A stretch of 64,000 bases of DNA, taken from positions 248,001-312,000 of the forward strand of contig NADL03000089.1 in assembly GCA_002205965.3 (NCBI GenBank). Reading direction: 5' to 3'. Below the pieces are notes generated by a model. That model searched no databases, was not told the DNA's origin, and saw only the letters and a list, made by a program, of their open reading frames with translations. Shown piece after piece: positions 47,150-56,538 of the stretch. Origin of the DNA: Kappaphycus alvarezii. Lineage: Eukaryota > Rhodophyta > Florideophyceae > Gigartinales > Solieriaceae. Positions within the stretch are counted from its first letter, which is position 1. Each line of letters starts with the position of its first letter. Position numbers and translations under genes: made by a program.

Positions 47150-48463
47150 CTACAGGCGACCAATCTCCTCCCACTGGTAATCAATGATCGCTTTTGTCAG
47201 CTTGCGATGTAGGGCGGGAAGCTTAATGTCTTCCGAGGCCGTACGAGGACTTATCTTCCAACTCGATGAGTTCAAGGGCTCAATCAAAATTTCGGTTTCA
47301 TCCTATATTTCGGAAAGTAAACTAGAAAATCCCTTAGACCCATCCCCTTCGTAGTGCTCGCGTCATTTCTCTACTACCATGTTGTGCAGAATAATTGCAG
47401 CAGTAGCAATTGATTTCATGCGATCAACGTGCCAAAGCTCACTAAAAACGAATCAAATCCTAAAACGCCTGAAAAAAACCCCGAGCACCCTCTCAACGCA
47501 CTTTCACACACCTTCCTGCCTTCTTCAATAGCTCCTTCTTTTGGTATTCAGAAGCGTACTCAAGCTCTCTACGAAAATTTTTAAGGATGGGTATATTCCA
47601 TCAGTGATATAGTAAAACCAGGAAAAAACGGTCCCACATAGCGCGTAACTTGGACTTGCAGCTAGAAACCTCCCTGAAAGCACGTCCCCAAAGTGAGTAC
47701 TAACCTCCAGAACATTCAAATCGTTTAAAGAATCTGGTAGTCCGAACTGGAAAAATCATATCCAGAAATCCAGAGAGCAAATGACTTCCATTCTAACGCA
47801 TGGCTCTCCATCTTTCCCTTTCATTATACCCTGAAGGGCTTTGGGACAGTTTTTCTAGGACCATCCTGCGCAATCTAGGCACCCGATATATCGGGAGAAG
47901 CCCACTTTTTCGATCTCTCTCTCAATCTTGGATAGATATCCACTAATAAGAGATCTCAAACAAACCGAACCAAAAGACCGACCCACGACAGGGCAAAATT
48001 CCTGCCGGCACATGCGAGCTGTGGTCGGTGACACATTGAACATGTCGTCATCAAGGTCTCTAGGAAGGGCATAGGCCAGCATGCGAACAACAATTATTAC
48101 CTTGAGCAGAGAAGAGATGCTCATGCGCCCTGTCGCATCCGGTCGCATACCCTTCAGGAAGTACTCCGAGTTCGCGACAGTGGTTGTACAAATATTGTTG
48201 AACACAGACCTTGGCATCCGTAACCTCCGTTCAAAATCTTTTCCAGTCTGCTCTAGTCCACAAGAAGATGTTCCAGGCCTAGGCTCTCCTTCTGGCCAAA
48301 AGTATTTGGTCACGTAATGTACATGGGCTGCCTCGTAGTCATGAAGTATATTACCAGACTTTACAGGAAGAGAACCACCTTTTGAAGGTTTCAAGTCTGC
48401 CATGAGGACAACATACGCCATTTGCATCCAAAACGAGGCAACAAATGCCTCTAGATCTTCCAA
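47150..48463 (-). pseudogene. Harbinger transposase, copy 2, broken
   Basis: A long intact segment (47855-48463) covers the N-terminal part, with FERRLRMPRSVFNNI, MLAYALPRDLDDDMFNVSPT and the first catalytic motif GCLDCAGWS; a TAG follows where tryptophan is expected before KNCPKALQG. It continues with GKDGEPCVRME, LNDLNVLEVSTHFGDVLSGR (second Asp), YYITDGIYPS and, after further stops, VERVLGVFFRRFRI and KLTKAIIDYQWEEIGRL with stop at 47150. It is better preserved than copy 1 in the N-terminal half. The start has no ATG in frame, so the 5' end is uncertain. Confidence 0.88.
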
Positions 48464-48995
48464 CTCACATTCGTAAAGGAAGTTTTAGCCCTTCCCAACA
48501 TGTTGGCTAAAGATCAACTTTTCCTGCTAACTAAACGTGCTGCGGAGTCCGTTCAGTAAACTAACACATAGTTCTTCTCGCCTTCTGAATAGTTGGTGGG
48601 CAGGGCCACCTTAGCCTGTCCTTGACCGCATACGAAGTACGTTTCGTTGTCTTAGTACGCCGGTGGCCTGAGAAACTGCAGTGCGGGAGGGGGGCGCTTT
48701 GTCTCTTGAAGCAGAAAGGTGGGGTATGTGCTACTAGTATGGTGGCATGTAAACAATTGGGAGGGATGGCGATAAGGGGCACGGCGTCGGTGTGGGAAAA
48801 CCTTGATTTCGGAGCAGCTCCACATGCACTCACCTTTCCACACTATTGAATCTCGAATGGGTGCGCCGTCCTGGGCGGCCAATGAGATTTTTGAACGATG
48901 GCGTTGAAACGCGATATTCTCAATTGGATTCACCAATAGAAATCGCAGGATTGTCACTTGTTTGGATTTGGATTCCGTCATGGGTGGGGTTGCTC

Positions 48996-49453
48996 TTAAA
49001 GGAGTACGGTGCCCTACAGGATTATGCTGTACCGTACTGTAATGTACAGTATAACCCATGGAATAGGCAGGAGTGGCAGGTTTTATTTGAAAAAAAGCAA
49101 TGTAATCCTGTGATGTCTCGTGCGTTTCCATTCCTTTCAATTACTGTATTGTACAATACTGTACAGGGGCGAGCTGCGTGTACCGGCTTTGTTTGGACAG
49201 TACTGTACAATACTGTAATGATACCACATTTGCGTGGGTCATTTGGATGATTTACAGCGTAATTTCTGCTCGGGACACGTGTAGTTATTCACTATTGAAA
49301 TCGAGCATCATAAAGATTTGAAATTCTCGATTGCCTCATTCGGATGTACAGAACTGTACAGTCCAATGCGATGCGGTAGAACGTACATAACTCATGACTC
49401 CCCATCTCGCCAGGCCGCGTTACGTCCACGTCAAGACAACCGCGTAAATCGCC
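48996..49453. promoter_or_regulatory. upstream region of the OTU gene with TACTGTAC repeats
   Basis: It holds repeat clusters at 49027-49053, 49142-49167 and 49197-49220 and another single GTACAG pair near 49,350. The OTU promoter must lie here; no clear TATA box is assigned. Confidence 0.4.
49026..49220. repeat. TACTGTAC clusters between Harbinger copy 2 and the OTU gene
   Basis: Three groups: CTGTACCGTACTGTAATGTA; TACTGTATTGTACAATACTG; and ACAGTACTGTACAATACTGT. The last two contain a long palindrome around TTGTACAA or TACTGTACA. Confidence 0.85.
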
Positions 49454-50305
49454 ATGTTAAGACTCCGAGTTCGCTCCAGTACTGGGGTTCAAACACTCAC
49501 TGTCGACTCATCCTCCACTTTCCACCAACTGAAAACTCAGCTCAATGCTTCAGCGTTACTTGCTGGCTATCCTCCAAAACCTATCGATGCCTCGGACCAT
49601 CTGCCACTCTCCGCTTTTCTCTCGAATGGCGACTCACTTGTTGTCAAGTCATCCCCTGCTGCAGAGTCTACCTCTCCCGTCTCCAAACGAGAACCTCCCG
49701 TGTCTTCTCGTCCTATGGTCATCCGCGTCGTCCCCGATGACAATTCCTGCCTCTTCCGAAGCGTCAACAACCTGCTCTCTCGTCCAAACTCCCAATCCAA
49801 TGTATATCAATTGCGCCAAGAGGTCTCTACTGTCGTTTCCAGTTATCCTCAATTGTATACTGAGGCATATTTGGGCAGACCTAACGCAGAGTACTGCGCC
49901 TGGATTCTTTCGGATAATGCCTGGGGTGGCGCCATCGAGCTCTCCATTCTTGCCCAACGCTTCGCTATTCAAATAGCGGCATTCGACCTGAAGACAATGC
50001 GCCTGGATCGATACGGCGAGGGAAATGGCTACTCCAAAGTAGGCTACCTCATCTACGACGGTATCCACTACAATTACATGGCATCTCCGTTAGGTGACGT
50101 CGACGTGACCTTGATGGATGTCAATGACGAACTGTCGTTGATAAATGCGCAAAAGGTCGCTCAAACTGAGCATGATGCTAAGAACTTTACCGACACTGCA
50201 AGCTTCAAACTTGTTTGTGGTGATTGCGGTGCTCTCCTGAATGGTGAGGCGGAGGCTGTAGCCCATGCAACGACATCTGGACATACTAATTTTAGGGAAA
50301 AGTAG
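49454..50305 (+). CDS. OTU1: OTU1/YOD1-like deubiquitinase
   Basis: A single-exon ATG gene of 283 codons, the usual length for this family. It cleaves ubiquitin chains from substrates handled by the Cdc48/p97 segregase in ER-associated degradation. Residues 1-66 form the ubiquitin-like (UBX-type) domain that binds Cdc48. The OTU protease domain starts near 88; DDNSCLF carries the catalytic Asp96 and Cys99, and DGIHYNY carries His205. A C-terminal C2H2 zinc finger uses C255, C258, H271 and H277. All three catalytic residues are present, so it should be active. It converges with the methyltransferase gene across a 316-base gap. Confidence 0.95.
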   Translation: MLRLRVRSSTGVQTLTVDSSSTFHQLKTQLNASALLAGYPPKPIDASDHLPLSAFLSNGDSLVVKSSPAAESTSPVSKREPPVSSRPMVIRVVPDDNSCLFRSVNNLLSRPNSQSNVYQLRQEVSTVVSSYPQLYTEAYLGRPNAEYCAWILSDNAWGGAIELSILAQRFAIQIAAFDLKTMRLDRYGEGNGYSKVGYLIYDGIHYNYMASPLGDVDVTLMDVNDELSLINAQKVAQTEHDAKNFTDTASFKLVCGDCGALLNGEAEAVAHATTSGHTNFREK

Positions 50306-50621
50306 CACTGTGTCAGACTGACAAATTTATTTCTGCTGGTTCCCAAGACACGGCTTCGCGCGACGTCGGTTCTTTGATCTCCGACGTCCAGATCACGGCC
50401 AGCGCATTTTGCCGAGATTCAGGCCGCGTCCTATGAACCTTGTCCTAGACGAGTCGGTGTCTCACAGGAGAAGCATGGATGATGTACCCTGCCGGAATCA
50501 TCAACTCTGCAAAACCGAACTCAAAACTGTGTTTAGCAATCATTGACAAAGCCCCTAACTGTTTCTCATAAGCATAAGAAGCACCAAGCAATGCAATCGC
50601 TAACCAAAGAAAGAAAAGTTG
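50306..50621. other. convergent intergenic gap
   Basis: The 3' regions of the OTU gene (+) and the methyltransferase gene (-) meet here. No other feature is visible. Confidence 0.5.
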
Positions 50622-51486
50622 CTACCTCTCAAGCTCACCACCAGTAATTTGATTTCCTACTGTGTTACGCCATGGCTTCCGCACAACGGCACACCAATTT
50701 TGATGATCATAGTACGACCGTTCAACTAAACCTCCAGCAGCGGTTACCTCACTCTCTAGCTCACCCTCGCGATACACATGGTAAAACCGTCTATGAGTTT
50801 CCTGAGGTTCACCTAGTATACGATCACTCTGAGCTCCTGGCTTTGGCCGCCGCATGTGCCAAGGGACGAAAACGTCCTGACTGTCGAATCGTCGACTAAG
50901 CATCTTGCGCTGGCGATTACCCTGCTTAGGCTGTGGTGTGTGAGGACGCTCGAGAGCCCAGACATACGCGAGTAACACACCGTTGGGCTTGAGAATGCGG
51001 AGAGTTTCGCGCCAGGCGGCAACGCGACGGGACTGGGTAGAGAGGTGATGCACAACAGCAATGTTAAGGGCAGCGTCGAAGAGTGAGTCGCGAAGCGGCA
51101 TATGAAGGACGTCTGCAACGGCGGTTTCGCAGCGAGGAAGGGCAGCTACAGACGGACTGCGTGTTGGAGGGCGGTTGGTAGGATGGGTTGTATGAGAAGA
51201 GGCTGCAAAATGAACAAGGGGGTGGCATCGGTCGACGCCAAAGGAAAAGAGGTGGTTGGGAGCTTCCTGGGCGACGCGAAGATACTTGCCGTTGCCGCAG
51301 CCGATGTCGGCCACGAGGGAATAAGGGGGGAGGGAAGTGAGAAAGTGGTCGACGGCGGGCCATGGGGCGTAACGGGGTGGCTGCGAAATGCGGGGCGATG
51401 GCATCGTAAACTTGATGCACATGGCGAGCTTCGTAGGTTGAGGCACTTGTCGAGGGGGGTGGGGGGGCGGGAGTGGCTTGAGTCAT
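50622..51486 (-). CDS. TRM9: TRM9/ALKBH8-type tRNA wobble-uridine methyltransferase, frame change near the start
   Basis: An S-adenosylmethionine methyltransferase expected to complete mcm5U at the wobble position of tRNAs, with TRM112 as partner. The SAM-binding motif is VADIGCGNGKYL; later motifs are VADVLHMPLRDSLFDAAL, IAVVHHLS and LKPNGVLLAYVWALE. The C-terminal signature is DVFVPWH...RFYHVYREGEL with YYDHQNW. The N-terminal peptide EARHVHQVYDAIAPHF, from the ATG at 51486, is in a different frame from the rest (PPRYAPWPAVDHFL). Both halves belong together in the family, and skipping one base near 51384-51390 joins them at exactly the family spacing. Either the assembly has an extra base or the gene is mutated. 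The gene is otherwise intact. Confidence 0.88.
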
Positions 51487-52014
51487 GGTGAAGTTTGGCT
51501 TTTTACCAGTGAAGGAATGACGGTAATGAGAGGCATTCGACGGATCCGAAACGTCAGTTACAGAGGACCTTGAGCGTTTGAAAGCGCCGGCTTGGTTGTT
51601 TCAATGGGGTTTTCATTGCTGGTTGGTATTTCCAGACAAAAGTGCATGGGGAATGTGCCACCGTATGGCTGCAATTGAAACGTAAGCTTGATTTCAACAG
51701 CAAACAGATTTATCATACTGTACTGTACAGTACATCAGCAGTTTCAATGTACTGTACAGTACTGTACAGGATTGTTTAATTTCATTGTATCCCGCAAAGA
51801 CCAGTTTCACGCTTTCCACAACCGCTACACTGTAATCGTCCTCCAACGGTGTTGAGTCTCCGCACAAGACGATTTGCTCTCGCGTACTTTCACAACCTTT
51901 CCATGTCCTCACTACGGTTTGTCTTTATTTCGTGCTAACTGAATTCTTCAAGCTTGGCCAACTGCCGCGCCATCATCCTTATCTGCATTTCTAGGCTGAC
52001 TCAAGTCCTACCTC
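51487..52014. promoter_or_regulatory. divergent promoter region (methyltransferase / M14-like gene)
   Basis: This is the shared 5' gap of two divergent genes. It contains the TACTGTAC cluster at 51715-51770 roughly in the middle. No transcription start can be assigned. Confidence 0.45.
51715..51770. repeat. TACTGTACAGTA palindromic cluster in a divergent promoter
   Basis: Two blocks, TACTGTACTGTACAGTACAT and TGTACTGTACAGTACTGTAC, each contain the self-complementary TACTGTACAGTA. Confidence 0.88.
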
Positions 52015-53715
52015 ATGTTCAACAAGAAACATCTTGTGGTCATCTTCCTTTGTTGTCCTTCTATTTTCCTGCTCTTCCGTCGCCTTTGAAGGCCTCTTGC
52101 AAGCAGCTGGTGAAGTCCGAAAAGATCTTCCCTCTGTCCCCGAGCACTTTGCGCTTCCCAATTGGACTATTTACCACCGAACTGACCATCTCCAACAATC
52201 CCTCGCTTCTCTACTATCTTCATGTCCCTCCGCAAAGCTCCTCTCCGTTCATGCTCCCACCCTCGCCCACGCCACGCACAATGTTCCCCTCATTGATCCC
52301 CCCCCGGACTCTCTCCGTTACGTTACCATTTCCCCTCGTCTCTCCCCTTCATCTCTTGCCAACCGTCTCATCCACAAACCTCTTCGCGTTATGTTTGTTT
52401 TCGGGGAGACAGGACGCGACCTCCTCACCTCCGAAATTGCTCATCGCCTAGTACAACGCGTCTGTGCCGAAAATGTCACTCTTGATGTACCTAATGTCGA
52501 GCTCGTGCTTGTGCCCCTTGCCAACCCTAACGGGCGCCGCATTGCCGAGATGGGACGACGCTGCGAACGCACTAATGCCAATGACGTTGATATCGACCGC
52601 AACTGGCCCACCTTTTGGAATCAGCCCACCCGTATCCGTGATGAGGATGCCGATCATAAGCGCGTGACGCGTGATGCGGGAAGAGTTCTTGGCGTTTCCT
52701 TGGGTCGCCCCGCTGTTTCGCATCAGGTTCGTCCCCATGTACAACCGGGATCTCCTGGGACAGAGCCATTTTCCGAGCCGGAAACAAGGGCTCTGAGGGC
52801 CATTATCGACCGCCTGAAACCTGTGAGCTATGTTAGTGTCCGCACAGGGGCAGTTGCATTGACTATTCCATGGGATTGTCGAGAGGAACGACTTCCAGAG
52901 GAGGAGCGTGCGCGATTGGTGCGAATCGCAGAGGGTGTTGCGGCGTCACATTGCCAAAGATGCGGCATTGGCAACCTGTGGAACGTAACGGGAAGAACAA
53001 ATTGTGGCACTGCTTCGGACTATTTGTTTGAGCAGTTGAAGGTCCCGTTTGTGCACTCCTGGTATGTTTACAATGTCCCAGAGGCAGCAAAGGGAGACTG
53101 CTTCAAGAGGCACAACCCGACGACGAAGGAAGGATATGAGCGGGTAGTCAATAACTGGTCGCAGGCGGTATTAAACTTTACGAGAGCGGTTTATAATTGG
53201 ACAACCTTAGAACGATCGAATGGCGTGGATTCTGCAGAGAAGAGTGCAAAATTGTTGGCAGCAGAGGCGATGGCGAGGAGGGAGGAAGATCTGGCGAGAG
53301 GCTTGCCGGACCCAGAGAGCATGGAAGATGAGCAGGCTACTGAAATTGCCAGGGATGTGCAGAGACTTGCGCCAAATGAAGCTACCTTTGGAGATGCGGA
53401 CGAAAATGGACAAAGAGCGACGGTCGATTATTTTCTTGGATTTATCGAAACGGGAACCGCAAGATCGGTGGTTTTGTCGGCAGTGAGCAACATGAGCCGC
53501 GCATTGCGTCTCGGATGGATACGGCAAGAGGGAGGTCAAGGGGAAAGGTGAACAAAGCTGTCAACGAAAAACTGGAACCTATCACTGGATGGCTTGGGGT
53601 TTGGATTGCGTTGCTTATGTTTACCGCAGGGATGGTTATCGTCAAGCAATACGTATTCAGACGGCCGACACGAAAGTCCGGCTTGCTAGGAAGAAGGCCC
53701 GTGAAGAATGCGTAG
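52015..53715 (+). CDS. catalytically dead M14 carboxypeptidase-like membrane protein
   Basis: The main body (52034-53551) has an M14 metallopeptidase fold: VMFVFGETGRDLLTSE, VPLANPNGRR, VDIDRNW, PFSEPETRAL, GTASDYLFEQLKVP and DCFKRHNP. Active relatives carry HxxE, a third zinc His and a catalytic Glu; here these are Thr126/Asp129, Arg270 and Tyr344 (numbered from 52034), so zinc binding and catalysis should be lost while the substrate-site Arg of DRNW remains. The body frame has no ATG. An ATG at 52015 gives a signal peptide (MFNKKHLVVIFLCCPS) in another frame. A transmembrane helix (WLGVWIALLMFTAGMVIV) with a basic tail lies at the 3' end in 53515-53715, again in the frame of the ATG. The gene therefore reads as a type I membrane protein only with two one-base corrections. 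Its role may be binding rather than cleavage. Confidence 0.78.
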
Positions 53716-54296
53716 CATACTCGAGAGATCAAATGGGACTTAGGCTCAAGAGGTAGCATTTGTACTACCTTTGCTGAATGTAACGATTATAGCAACCTGC
53801 AATTCAGCCCCCATATCGCTATAGAACTGGGACAATGCCGCAGACAGGTTTTAACACCAAGTGACACAAGCATAATTCGGCGAACGATTTTCTTCTGACT
53901 GCACGCATCCAATGTGATCTCTGACAGATTTAACCAATACGAAAAAGGAAATCCTCTGCTGGTACGACAATTCCTGACAGATTAAAACCAATTCCAATAT
54001 GAGAGGTCACTGGCCAGTTGAGGTACCATAGAATCCGTCTTAGCTTGCACATGTTCAAATGAGCACAATACTAATGGAACAGGGTTCTTATTCCTGAGCC
54101 GAGCGGATCGCTACAGCGCGGCTTTCCGCTTAAGTACAAACAACTTGCACTCCGATTGAATCTACCTCCACGTTACAAAGATGCTGCGGGGATGCACAAA
54201 GAAACGTGAAATTCTAACGCCGTGCGGAGCTCGGACGGTCTTGTTACGAGGACATGGTCCAAATTAGGAACACGGATGAGTTAGCATGTGGCAATT
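53716..54296. other. convergent intergenic gap
   Basis: This lies between the M14-like gene (+) and the cysteine-rich gene (-). I see nothing else in it. Confidence 0.5.
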
Positions 54297-55018
54297 TCAG
54301 TCCAACGTTGCGCGCAACGCTTTGAGATGTCTTCTTGCGCCGCGCTGTAAGTTCTTGAGCTCGTTACGATCCGGCCCACCATCCAGCGGCCCGCGACCTG
54401 GTGCTCTTCCTGCGCGATGCAAGGATCCAAAATGTTTGTACTGCATTCGTTTCACCCAGTTTGAAGCCTCTCTGATCATGTTTCGTAGTGGTCTTCTCAG
54501 TGAGGGCTTCATGACAATTAGTAAACTAATGAAGAGTGAAACGAGAATGGCGGTGAAAATGATGATCCAGTGTACAGCCGAGCTAAGATAGGATTTCCCC
54601 TTTTCGATTTGGGGCTTGGGTTTCCATTTCGCGTCAGTGTTTGAGGTTCCTTCTTGAGATGATCCTGGTCATCGACATCCTCTGCTTGAAAAACGTCCGG
54701 TGCAGGATTGCTAAGGCACATATCGAGCCAGGATGAGATGCCATCAGTTGCGGCCTTGGACCATTCGCAACGCTGGGCGCATTTTGACCAAGTATGACGA
54801 CCGATTAGAGATCGAAGGGAATACGTGCAAATACGAGAACACTTGCCAGTGAAATAAAAGGAGCGGCAGCCTTCCCCGCGGATTAGGCTCTCAAAGCTTT
54901 TGAACATGAGGGTGCACTGACCGCTCTCGCCGCAGTTTTCGTCGTACCAGGCATAGACTGCGGTGATTAGCGGGAGCGCGAATAAACACAGGATGGCCAC
55001 TCGAAATGGAGTCATCAT
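54297..55018 (-). CDS. cysteine-rich secretory/membrane protein, possibly GAS1/GDNF-receptor-like
   Basis: From ATG ATG at 55018 a signal peptide (MMTPFRVAILCLFALPLITA, then VYA) leads to a domain with eight cysteines at about residues 29, 35, 51, 60, 64, 80, 84 and 101, including GKCSRICTYSLRSLIG and WSKCAQRCEW. The helical, regularly spaced cysteines recall GDNF-receptor/GAS1 domains, but this is tentative. The frame stops at 54518. A second frame, ending at 54297, carries a clear transmembrane helix (HWIIIFTAILVSLFISLLIV) and a basic tail. A one-base backward shift in the AAAAGGGGAAA run near 54,600 would join them into a type I membrane protein. Alternatively the short frame is a secreted form. 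It is convergent with the M14-like gene. Confidence 0.65.
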
Positions 55019-55764
55019 GAACAAGGAGGAAAGATTTGGAATTCAGTTGATTGAGAGCCAAGGATTTGAGACAGTTCAAAGAATTTGTGTTTCGGGGTAC
55101 AGTTTGGGTGTCATGGGTCGCTACCAAAAGACCAAGCAGTTGTTGATCATCTCCTGTTTCTAGATGCTGCAGGCCCTTTATCATCGGCAATGTGAGCGTG
55201 AGCAATCCTTCTTTAGCGCATTCAAGCGAGAAACAGAGTACGGCGCTTCGGATCGCCAGCGCAGCGGAGAGTTCAAGGTTGACAAACGAAATCAATGCCG
55301 GATACTGGGTGCAAAGTAAACTACCTTTTACGCCTGCGACAAACACTAATTTGATGGCCCTTGGAACGGAACAATCGGTGGCATCCGTTTCGAAAAAAAA
55401 TAAACGTAAAATAAGGCTCCAGCAACTCAGATCCCTACTCCAATGCTCAACTGCCACACAGTAGTTCTACAGTACTGTCCCCACTATTAATGCAGCAAAG
55501 TTATTGGCACTGACACTTACCTGTACCACTGGCCTTGCTGCTCCCCGCTTGACACAAGTACAACCTACGCCGACGAGCTGCCGTCCTCAGAGAACGGCAG
55601 CACGTCAATGTGACCACAAAACAATGTGCAAAGTTACCTGTGCATTTTACAAACATGCAAACCTGTAGTCTGGCAATCGAAGAGCGAACGGAGAAGAGCT
55701 AGGGTACTCGGCAAGAAAGTGGTTGCAAAACTGTCAGCCAGCAAATCGTCGTACGTTTACAACT
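55019..55764. other. intergenic region between two minus-strand genes
   Basis: This is the upstream region of the cysteine-rich gene and the downstream region of the ClpR-like gene. One TACAGTACTGT element occurs at about 55,468. The small frames have no recognisable motif. Confidence 0.45.
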
Positions 55765-56538
55765 CTAACTAAAAGTACTTGCCATGGGCGTTCCCAATCC
55801 TTCCACGAAACGGTCGCTGGGTCCCTTAGCAGACGGGACGAGCACCCTGTCAATCAAACCATAAGTCCTTGCCTCTGGCGCCGTCAAGTACATATCCCTG
55901 CCGAGATCGCCCTTAATTTCCTCATGACTTCTACCCGTAAAGCGATGCAATCCCTCGACAATCCTGTCCCTCTGACTCAACACATTCTTCACTTCAATGG
56001 CGACATCGCTAGCTTGTCCCCTTACTGTGTCCAACAAACTGGGTGCTTGCAATAGAAAGCGTGAATTCGGGAGTGCCATGCGCTTTCCTTTTGTTCCGGC
56101 GCCGACGAGAAATGCGCTCATCGATGCGGCAAGGCCGAGGTTGATAGTGACGATAGGATACTTCATAGCTTGCATGCAATCGTAAATAGCCAGTCCGGCT
56201 GGCACAGTGCCCCCAGGGCAGTTGAAATACATAGAAACATTGGCCTTGGCATCTGTGTTCTCGAGGTAAAGCATGACGGCGATAATCTGGTTGGCGGATT
56301 CGTCATCCAAGTCTTGGCCGACGTAAATGATACGTTCGCGGTAGAGCCGGTTGAAAATGTCGATAAACTCGTGGGTTTGAGCACCTGGTGCCTTGTAAGG
56401 TACTTTGGGCACTCCACCGGCCATACAGGTTGGAGCGAGTGAAGGCCAAGTACATCGTTGTCGGCAGACTGAGGACGATGGACGAGGGGAGAGGGAAAGG
56501 GGTGCCGCGGTTGCGAATGCAGGTAAGGCAGATGGCAT
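55765..56538 (-). CDS. ClpR-like subunit of the plastid Clp protease
   Basis: A single-exon ATG gene of 257 codons. The first 45 residues are rich in Ser, Pro, Ala and Arg, as expected for a plastid transit peptide. The body is ClpP-like: MYFNCPGGTVPAGLAIYDCM, GLAASMSAFLVGAGTKGKRM and YLTAPEARTYGLIDRV. The nucleophile position Ser139 is present and the Asp position (Asp215 in GRDMYL) is kept. The catalytic His of the usual MIHQP is replaced by Gln164 in LLQAP, a pattern resembling plant ClpR2 (LQSP). It should therefore be a structural, non-proteolytic subunit of the Clp core ring, working with catalytic ClpP subunits. Divergent from the LTO1 gene. Confidence 0.88.
   Translation of the reverse strand: MPSALPAFATAAPLSLSPRPSSSVCRQRCTWPSLAPTCMAGGVPKVPYKAPGAQTHEFIDIFNRLYRERIIYVGQDLDDESANQIIAVMLYLENTDAKANVSMYFNCPGGTVPAGLAIYDCMQAMKYPIVTINLGLAASMSAFLVGAGTKGKRMALPNSRFLLQAPSLLDTVRGQASDVAIEVKNVLSQRDRIVEGLHRFTGRSHEEIKGDLGRDMYLTAPEARTYGLIDRVLVPSAKGPSDRFVEGLGTPMASTFS

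Larger units (their letters stand above)
45609..48995 (-). mobile_element. PIF/Harbinger DNA transposon, copy 2
   Basis: The left end GAGCAACCCTGTCGG and the inverted right end GAGCAACCCCACCCATG form short, diverged terminal repeats. The right one resembles the copy-1 end GAGCATCCGCACCCGCG. TTA follows the right end (48996-48998), but the left flank is TAG, so the target duplication is only partly preserved. The gene content mirrors copy 1: transposase on the minus strand and the accessory frame on the plus strand, convergent. The boundaries are less sure than for copy 1. Confidence 0.75.

Noticed and set aside
53220-53486. 88-codon frame overlapping the M14-like gene
   Set aside because: It is a shadow in the frame of the membrane tail; the body frame carries the conserved M14 motifs up to at least DCFKRHNP and the following helix.
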